The notes under the pieces are model-generated. The model made no database searches, had not been told where the DNA came from, and was given only the letters and a program-made list of their open reading frames with translations. This document shows, piece after piece, positions 8,080-12,827 of a stretch of DNA of 15,649 nucleotides. The first letter of the stretch is position 1. Each line of letters opens with the position of its first letter. Origin of the DNA: Candidatus Lindowiibacteriota bacterium (GTDB lineage Bacteria; Lindowbacteria; 2-12-FULL-62-27); NCBI GenBank assembly GCA_023249255.1, contig JAHFCY010000051.1, positions 1 to 15,649 on the forward strand. The letters run 5' to 3'. Both the position numbers and the translations under genes were made by a program.

Positions 8080-8712
8080 TTACCGGCGCAAATTCGTCAC
8101 GAGACGCGATACGCCCATGACAACCAGAAGGAGCAGACTCACCGGCCCTGCGATATTAAAAAACCGCATGAAGTACGTGCCGGCCTTCCGCTCTGTGATG
8201 ATCGGCTCCTTCAGATAGGGGTCGAACCAGGCGCGGTAGTTCTCGATCGGATAACAGCCGCTGTTTCTGCCGACCGCATACCGGTCCTTGAACAGGATGA
8301 CGGTGGGAAAGCTGTGGACGCCGTAGCGCGAAGTCAGTTGGCGATTGGCATCGACGTCGATCGTGATGATGCGTACCCGCCCGGCGTATTCGGCGCTGAG
8401 CTGGGAAAGGATAGGCGCCAGCCTGCGGCAGGGAGGACACCACGTGGCGGAGAAATCGAGCGCGACGAGTTGCTCGCTTGCCGCTATCTCCTCGGCCAGC
8501 CGATCGCCACCGCCGATATGGCAACCCGCCAGAAGGGAAATCGCAAGCAGAGCGCATTGCACGAGGCGGAGCGGGCTGAGGGGGCAAAACGGGGACGGTT
8601 CCAATTTAAGTCGGACTGGTTCCTGAAGATAAAATAGAACCGTCCCCATTTTCCACCATTTTCCACCATTCACGAGCCGGGGGGGACGGTCCCCATTCAG
8701 GTCAAATTGCAT
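8080..8712 (-). CDS. Membrane-anchored thioredoxin-fold protein (probable lipoprotein)
   Basis: The protein is thioredoxin-like, with the active-site motif WCPPC (91-95 counted from the longest start), the cis-proline segment SFPT (134-137) and a typical fold length. Residues 47-64 form a hydrophobic export segment ending in a lipobox LLAGC (60-64). A second hydrophobic helix lies at about 187-204, followed by a basic end (TNLRR). It would act as an envelope disulfide oxidoreductase, either reducing or shuffling cysteines. The start is uncertain. The ATG at 8712 and the ATG at 8649 both lie in REP-like repeat DNA, so their first 40 or so residues are repeat-encoded. A GTG at 8562, just before the lipobox, is outside the repeats but has no visible ribosome-binding site. 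The gene is separated by 107 nt from the secretion operon and may be transcribed alone. Confidence 0.75.
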   Translation of the reverse strand: MQFDLNGDRPPRLVNGGKWWKMGTVLFYLQEPVRLKLEPSPFCPLSPLRLVQCALLAISLLAGCHIGGGDRLAEEIAASEQLVALDFSATWCPPCRRLAPILSQLSAEYAGRVRIITIDVDANRQLTSRYGVHSFPTVILFKDRYAVGRNSGCYPIENYRAWFDPYLKEPIITERKAGTYFMRFFNIAGPVSLLLLVVMGVSRLVTNLRR

Positions 8713-8745
8713 TCTGTAAATTAATATGGAACCGTCCCCGTTTTT
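8585..8745. repeat. REP-like repeat cluster (GGGGACGGTTC units)
   Basis: Four copies of one short motif lie within 160 bp: GGGGACGGTTCC at 8591-8602 (plus), its inverse at 8637-8647, the near-palindrome GGGGACGGTCCCC at 8682-8694, and another inverse copy at 8728-8739. Copies one and two form a perfect 11-bp inverted repeat. A 10-bp unit CCATTTTCCA is repeated in tandem at 8646-8670. This layout of clustered, inverted, extragenic palindromes is that of REP/BIME sequences, which in many genomes are spread by Y1-type (RAYT) transposases; no transposase is present in the window. The cluster separates the exported protein gene (stop at 8760) from the thioredoxin gene and overlaps the latter's possible start codons. 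Confidence 0.7.
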
Positions 8746-8759
8746 CCAACGACGCTTCC

Positions 8760-8953
8760 CTACTTCTTCTTGCTGTCGCTGCTGCTTCCGCCGGAGCCGC
8801 CGCTCTGGTTCGGATTGTTGGTTCCCTGATTGGGGGAATTGTCTTTGCCTGAACCTTGCCCGGGATTCGTTCCGTCTCCCAGACCGGATCGGTTCTGGTT
8901 GTCGCCGGATTTGCCGCCCGTGTCACCGCTTGACTTGCCCTTCGAGTCGTCGC
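8760..8953 (-). repeat. Direct repeat, copy 1: near-identical 3' end shared with paralogue 2
   Basis: This segment encodes the Gly/Ser/Asn tail and differs from 12634-12827 at only a handful of bases, mostly silent. The similarity continues at lower identity into the Ig, PKD and propeller regions up to about 10925 (matching about 15150). The very high identity at the extreme 3' end suggests a recent duplication or ongoing gene conversion. Confidence 0.85.
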
Positions 8954-11492
8954 CTTTACCCTTGTCGTCGTCCTTCTCCTTGTCGTTTCCGCCGGACTGA
9001 TTCTTGGGGACGATCGCCGTTGCAACCATGGTGCAGGCATTCTTCGATCCGTCCTTCGCCTCATACACAATGGTGTAGATACGGCTGTCTCCGCCCTGGG
9101 TTTTGGACGCGAGCAGACTGAATGAGGTGTCGTAAGTCCCGAATGCCGCGCCGGCAACATCCGTGTCCTTCTGGCCGGGTTTCGATCCGTTCGATGTGAT
9201 CGACACGAGTGTCACGCCAGGTTTTGGATCACAACTATCGGACGCAAACACCTGCGCCGTGACCGGCACCATCTTGTTGTCCGGCGGCCGGAGCGTGTTG
9301 GGCGTGAGCGTAACGCGGACCACGGGTTTGACGGTATCCTGCAATCGGATGATGACCGAATCTTTGGCGGTCAGTTTTCCATTGCTCGCTTCAAGCGTGA
9401 TGACGAAGGTATCGAGGCGGTCGGGATAAGCCGTTGGCTTGACGTCGGCCGGATTGGAAAACCGCAGAGTCGAATTCGACGACCATTTGTACGTCAACGG
9501 AAGAGCCGGCACGTTGGGATCATACGACTTTGACCCGTCCAACCGGACGGCCATCGCTCCCCATGTGTCCTTCTCGATCGTCACGTCCGGGCCGGCATCG
9601 GCAACGGGCATGAGAATCAGCGGCGGCTGATTTCCGCCACTCACGTAGTGCAACAGCATCACGTCTCTCTGTCCGGCCGCATTCCCATCGGGCGATGAAA
9701 AATTCTCCAAGTCCCCCACGACGTAAATGTCCGGGCCTACCACCGCAACTCCCCTGGCGATGATGTCCTGCCCGCGTTGGCCGAGTCTTTGCTCCGCCAG
9801 TTTCTCACCCATCATCGCCGTTCCCCCGACATCCTTCGTCTTCGAGAACATGGTCTTCGACAACATCTTTCCATCGTTCGCGTCGATCTCCACCAGCACT
9901 GCATCCTTGTGAAGCACGTCGTCCACCATTTCACCGACACCATAAATTCTCTTGCCATCGGAACTCACTGCCAGCCCGTGCGGAATTTCATCGCCGCGTC
10001 CGCCGTAGACCTTGCTCCATCCGAGATAATTGCTTTGGCTGAAATCATACTTCTGAACAAAAACGTCCAAGCCGCTGTCGGGGCCGTTGTCAATCGACTC
10101 CGCGACGAAAACCGTGCTTCCCATCGCCGCCAACGCGACTTCCCCGCCGCGGGGGCCTGGAGCCTTGGTCAAACTGTACGCGTATTTCGAGCTGCCGGAC
10201 AAATCACACGACCAGAGAATGGCCCGGCGAGCCGACGGATCCGTGTAGGGATAATGGGTCGTCCCACCGACGTAAACCCGGCCATTCGATACGGCCAGAC
10301 TAATTCCATTGCTGTTCTTGTAAGCCCCTTGATCGCCAAGATCCAGCCGCCAGACCTGCTTTCCGGCCGAAGTGTACTTCGCCAGCACGGCCGTATTGTT
10401 CGCGCCGTTGGTCTGCGCCCGGCCTGTCACATACAGGTACGTCGCGTCACCTTCACGCGAAGACGCCACCGCATTCAGAGTTTCCCATCCCCAGTAGTTC
10501 GTAAAAAACGCCGGGTGCACCACCCACTCGCATCCGGCGACGCCATTGCGAAACGCGGGTCCCGCCACCGCAAACTTCGCCAGCACACTCTTGCTCTCCT
10601 TGTCGCCGATATTGTCCGAAGTATGCGCCCAACTGGAGCCCGCAAAATACGCGCTGGTCATGTCCGATGCCACGCCAAGGAATGGTTCCATCTCCTGACC
10701 CGTCGAACTTCCCGGAGTTGGCCACGCAGCCCGCCACGCCGGCTTCGAGGTTGGCGACAGGGGAAGCGCGAAATTGGCCGCAAGCGCCTGTCCGCCCGGG
10801 TATGTCGCCGCATCCGTGCCGCAGATGTAGAGACTGCTTCCCGTCACCGAAATACCCAGCCCCCTCTGATTCGCGAGACCGCCGAAGAGAATGGATTCTT
10901 TCAAGGGAAGACTCGTCAGGCTCCCGCCCCCGGACGCCTTTACACCCTGAATCTCATAAATGTCCAGCACAGTTCGTGTCGGCTCATTGGCCGCCAAATT
11001 CCACACGTACAACCAATGTGCCGCCCGTATCTTGGACACCCGCATAGCTGGGAACGTGTCACCGGGAGATATTTTGATCCAATCTCCTCTATCCGGCGAC
11101 CACACCGACACCACAACGCTGTCCTTCGGCGTCCGTTGATATGTGTTGTCCGTCAGGCTCACGCGATAGCTGTAGAACACGCCATTCAGGGTAACCGATC
11201 CAGTTGAAAATTCTGCCGTAGCGGTCACATAGGCGTTGGGCTGGCCATATCCTCCGCCAAAGTCTTCATAGTGCCATGAAGTCGATAGATTGGAGTCGAT
11301 GGCGTTCGTGTCCATTCCCGATTTGGAGTAATACTTCCCAGATTCGGACGGTACCAGTTCAATGGTTACCCGGTCGGGTTTCACACAGTTGCCGGCAGGA
11401 AACACGGTATACATGGACGCAAACCCCGCTGTCTGCCACGCCACCACTAGTATGGGGAGAACCAACATACTGCTCCACCATTTCCGATTCAT
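8760..11492 (-). CDS. Large exported discoidin-like / beta-propeller / PKD protein (paralogue 1)
   Basis: The 910-residue exported protein starts with a clear signal peptide (MNRKWWSSM, then a hydrophobic stretch ending AGFA at about residue 26). Domains in order: a discoidin/galactose-binding-like region at about 30-185 (DSNLSTSW), a beta-propeller of repeated GxVYVGG/AVLAKY-type blades at about 190-615, a PKD-type Ig domain at about 627-715 (ADAGPDVTIEKDTW, DGSKSYDP), a second Ig-like domain with the PPDNKMVPVT signature at about 720-830, and an acidic/basic then Gly-Ser-Asn-rich tail ending in KKK. No catalytic motif is visible, so a binding or adhesive surface role is likely. The ATG at 11492 was chosen because GAGGG precedes it by 9 nt and the signal peptide begins there; an upstream GTG at 11531 adds 13 polar residues. 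Two CRP-type sites lie upstream. Its last two thirds duplicates the gene at 12634. Confidence 0.85.
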   Translation of the reverse strand: MNRKWWSSMLVLPILVVAWQTAGFASMYTVFPAGNCVKPDRVTIELVPSESGKYYSKSGMDTNAIDSNLSTSWHYEDFGGGYGQPNAYVTATAEFSTGSVTLNGVFYSYRVSLTDNTYQRTPKDSVVVSVWSPDRGDWIKISPGDTFPAMRVSKIRAAHWLYVWNLAANEPTRTVLDIYEIQGVKASGGGSLTSLPLKESILFGGLANQRGLGISVTGSSLYICGTDAATYPGGQALAANFALPLSPTSKPAWRAAWPTPGSSTGQEMEPFLGVASDMTSAYFAGSSWAHTSDNIGDKESKSVLAKFAVAGPAFRNGVAGCEWVVHPAFFTNYWGWETLNAVASSREGDATYLYVTGRAQTNGANNTAVLAKYTSAGKQVWRLDLGDQGAYKNSNGISLAVSNGRVYVGGTTHYPYTDPSARRAILWSCDLSGSSKYAYSLTKAPGPRGGEVALAAMGSTVFVAESIDNGPDSGLDVFVQKYDFSQSNYLGWSKVYGGRGDEIPHGLAVSSDGKRIYGVGEMVDDVLHKDAVLVEIDANDGKMLSKTMFSKTKDVGGTAMMGEKLAEQRLGQRGQDIIARGVAVVGPDIYVVGDLENFSSPDGNAAGQRDVMLLHYVSGGNQPPLILMPVADAGPDVTIEKDTWGAMAVRLDGSKSYDPNVPALPLTYKWSSNSTLRFSNPADVKPTAYPDRLDTFVITLEASNGKLTAKDSVIIRLQDTVKPVVRVTLTPNTLRPPDNKMVPVTAQVFASDSCDPKPGVTLVSITSNGSKPGQKDTDVAGAAFGTYDTSFSLLASKTQGGDSRIYTIVYEAKDGSKNACTMVATAIVPKNQSGGNDKEKDDDKGKGDDSKGKSSGDTGGKSGDNQNRSGLGDGTNPGQGSGKDNSPNQGTNNPNQSGGSGGSSSDSKKK

Positions 11493-11648
11493 CTTCAAAT
11501 CCCTCTTTTGCCTTTCCAGCAAGTTATTCACAATTGACCGATCTGCGGTTGCAAAAAATGAATTGCAAACAGCGTGCTCTTTTTACACCGACACTCCGAT
11601 TCAACTCATCTTATAGGCCTTCAAGGAATAAACGTCTCACACAAATCC

Positions 11649-11664
11649 TGTGATCCAGATCACA
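11649..11664. promoter_or_regulatory. CRP-type binding site 1 (consensus palindrome)
   Basis: The sequence is TGTGATCCAGATCACA, which matches the classic CRP core TGTGA-N6-TCACA with no mismatch, and its 7-base arms are perfectly inverted. Its centre is about 164 nt upstream of the ATG at 11492. It lies about 42 bp upstream of the possible -10 TATAAG at 11615-11610, so it could serve as an activator site for the exported protein gene. Recognition by a Crp/Fnr-family factor is inferred from the consensus. Confidence 0.65.
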
Positions 11665-11715
11665 AACCTCCGATCAGGTTATACGAAATTGTAATTCCAT
11701 CCAGAAAAGTTGACA

Positions 11716-11731
11716 CGTGATTGAGATCACA
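11716..11731. promoter_or_regulatory. CRP-type binding site 2 (one mismatch)
   Basis: The sequence CGTGATTGAGATCACA fits TGTGA-N6-TCACA with one mismatch. It lies exactly 67 bp from site 1, roughly six and a half helical turns, and about 231 nt upstream of the ATG at 11492. A pair of sites in one promoter region is less likely by chance than either alone. Confidence 0.5.
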
Positions 11732-11874
11732 AAGCGGGAATAAGGGCAGAGATTCAGCAGGCCGTCCACTAGCGCCTTCTGTGCAAATCGATCCGATCAT
11801 CAGCGGCATCCGCCACCCCCGTGGCTTACGGTGAGAATTTCTCATGGGGGAAATGAATTTACAACAAGTTTTAT

Positions 11875-12264
11875 TCAATTTGGGACGGCGGGAGCGACAA
11901 ACAACACCAGACCATGAATCGGTTTGAAATGCTTTCGGTTTCGGGTGACCAGCGGAATTTTTTTGAAAAGGGCGGTGGCCGCGATCAATGCGTCCTCTTT
12001 TTCGAGGGCTGGATACCGGCGGCGCAAATCCGAGTAGATTGCGGTGATTTCCCCGTTGAGCTGGATGATTCGATGCCGTTTCAAAACGCCTGTGATGGCC
12101 ATGCGTTCAGAAACTTTCAACCCTTTTTTTGAAAAAAGCTCCTTGTGGGTAACGATGGAATAGAAGACTTCAAATTCTTTCCCGGCGAAAAGGCGGCCTA
12201 AAAACCCCCGGTTCAAATAATCGATGAAAACGTCGGTATCGGCTAAGACCCGGATTTTTGCCAT
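11875..12264 (-). CDS. PIN-domain toxin (VapC-like endoribonuclease)
   Basis: The 129-residue protein has the length and pattern of PIN-domain toxins, Mg-dependent RNases that cut tRNA or rRNA. The acidic site is recognisable: D9/D11 in LADTDVFIDYL, E42 in THKELFS, D91 in KEDALIAATA, and the closing VTRNRKHF motif with N109. All expected positions are filled, so it should be active. The gene overlaps the antitoxin by 22 nt, and its ATG at 12264 is preceded by AGGAAA at about 9 nt, giving the coupled arrangement usual for VapBC operons. It lies between two duplicated exported-protein genes with no functional tie to them. Which subfamily it belongs to and its RNA target cannot be seen here. Confidence 0.88.
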   Translation of the reverse strand: MAKIRVLADTDVFIDYLNRGFLGRLFAGKEFEVFYSIVTHKELFSKKGLKVSERMAITGVLKRHRIIQLNGEITAIYSDLRRRYPALEKEDALIAATALFKKIPLVTRNRKHFKPIHGLVLFVAPAVPN

Positions 12265-12509
12265 TCGCGGATTTCCTGAAGAAACTGGGTGTCCGAACGG
12301 CGGCGGGACGAACGACGCATGGATCGAACGTATGCCGCGCCCGACCTGATGGCCGCGTGGCCGAACGGATTATATTTTTCACGAACGAGCTGTTCGAGGA
12401 GCGCAACGGGATAGAGACCGTTTTTCCGGGCTTCCCGGATGACCACCTCTTTCAGCCTTGGCTCAAACGTCAATGTCCACTTTTCCTTCCCAAGAATAGA
12501 CTTGGGCAT
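12243..12509 (-). CDS. Antitoxin of the PIN toxin (probable ribbon-helix-helix type)
   Basis: The small 88-residue basic protein lies directly before and overlapping the PIN toxin. Its N-terminus (KWTLTFEPRLKEVVIREARK) has the strand-helix-helix pattern of ribbon-helix-helix DNA-binding antitoxins. A very arginine-rich middle (VRSMRRSSRRRS) and a C-terminal helix (QFLQEIREWQK) follow, the latter likely to mask the toxin active site. I chose the ATG at 12509 because AAGGAG lies about 9 nt upstream; an ATG at 12527 would place the start inside that ribosome-binding site. Its role as antitoxin and autorepressor is inferred from position, size, charge and the palindrome over its promoter; no named family is certain. 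Confidence 0.75.
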   Translation of the reverse strand: MPKSILGKEKWTLTFEPRLKEVVIREARKNGLYPVALLEQLVREKYNPFGHAAIRSGAAYVRSMRRSSRRRSDTQFLQEIREWQKSGS

Positions 12510-12536
12510 GGCACACACTCCTTCCATTCAAATCAC

Positions 12537-12571
12537 ACGTATATTATACGTATTTTCTTCTTTCTTGTCCA
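12537..12571 (-). promoter_or_regulatory. Promoter and palindromic operator of the toxin-antitoxin operon
   Basis: On the minus strand TGGACA (12571-12566) and TATAAT (12548-12543) are separated by 17 nt, a near-perfect sigma-70 promoter. The -10 box sits inside a perfect 15-bp palindrome ACGTATATTATACGT (12537-12551), placed where a bound antitoxin would block RNA polymerase. The antitoxin ATG is about 28 nt downstream of the palindrome, which leaves a short leader. Confidence 0.75.
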
Positions 12572-12633
12572 GCAACCATCACATCGAAGGTGACAAAGTG
12601 AAAGAATGACTCCTTTTCTTTTCTGTTTTCATT

Positions 12634-12827
12634 CTACTTCTTCTTGCCGTCGCTGCTGCTTCCGCCGGAGCCACCGCTCTGGTTCGGATTGTTGGTTCCC
12701 TGATTGGGGGAATTGTCTTTGCCTGAACCTTGCCCGGGATTCGTTCCGTCGCCCAGACCGGATCGGTTCTGGTTGTTGCCGGATTTGCCGCCCGTGTCAC
12801 CGCTTGACTTGCCTTTCGAGTCGTCGC
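12634..12827 (-). repeat. Direct repeat, copy 2: near-identical 3' end shared with paralogue 1
   Basis: This matches 8760-8953 almost base for base. Similarity breaks off sharply at about 12828, where the paralogue-specific insertion begins, and resumes at about 13262. The two copies flank the toxin-antitoxin module as direct repeats about 3.9 kb apart, so homologous recombination between them could delete it. Confidence 0.85.

Larger units (their letters stand above)
11493..11874. other. 382-nt gene-free regulatory region between exported-protein gene and toxin gene
   Basis: No credible gene is present; a 72-codon open frame at 11660-11878 has no family features and contains both CRP-type sites. 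The region holds two CRP-type palindromes (listed separately), two TTGCAA motifs 14 bp apart at 11549 and 11563, and a potential hairpin at 11816-11850 (CCCCC with GGGGG, plus an inner TGAGAA/TTCTCA). A TATAAG at 11615-11610 (minus) is a possible -10 box without a good -35, which would fit an activator-dependent promoter. Confidence 0.6.

Noticed and set aside
8055-8081. Inverted repeat AACGCC/GGCGTT with a run of nine T as an intrinsic terminator
   Set aside because: The T-run lies in the loop and the stem has only six pairs, so it does not match a standard terminator. It is kept only as a remark in the regulatory region entry.
11816-11850. Hairpin downstream of the toxin gene as a terminator
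   Set aside because: The outer stem has a mismatch on the transcribed strand, competes with an inner stem and is not followed by a T-run, so a terminator call is not supported.
11660-11878. 72-codon frame on the minus strand in the regulatory region
   Set aside because: It has no recognisable family features, and its body contains both CRP-type palindromes and a hairpin, so regulatory DNA is the better explanation.
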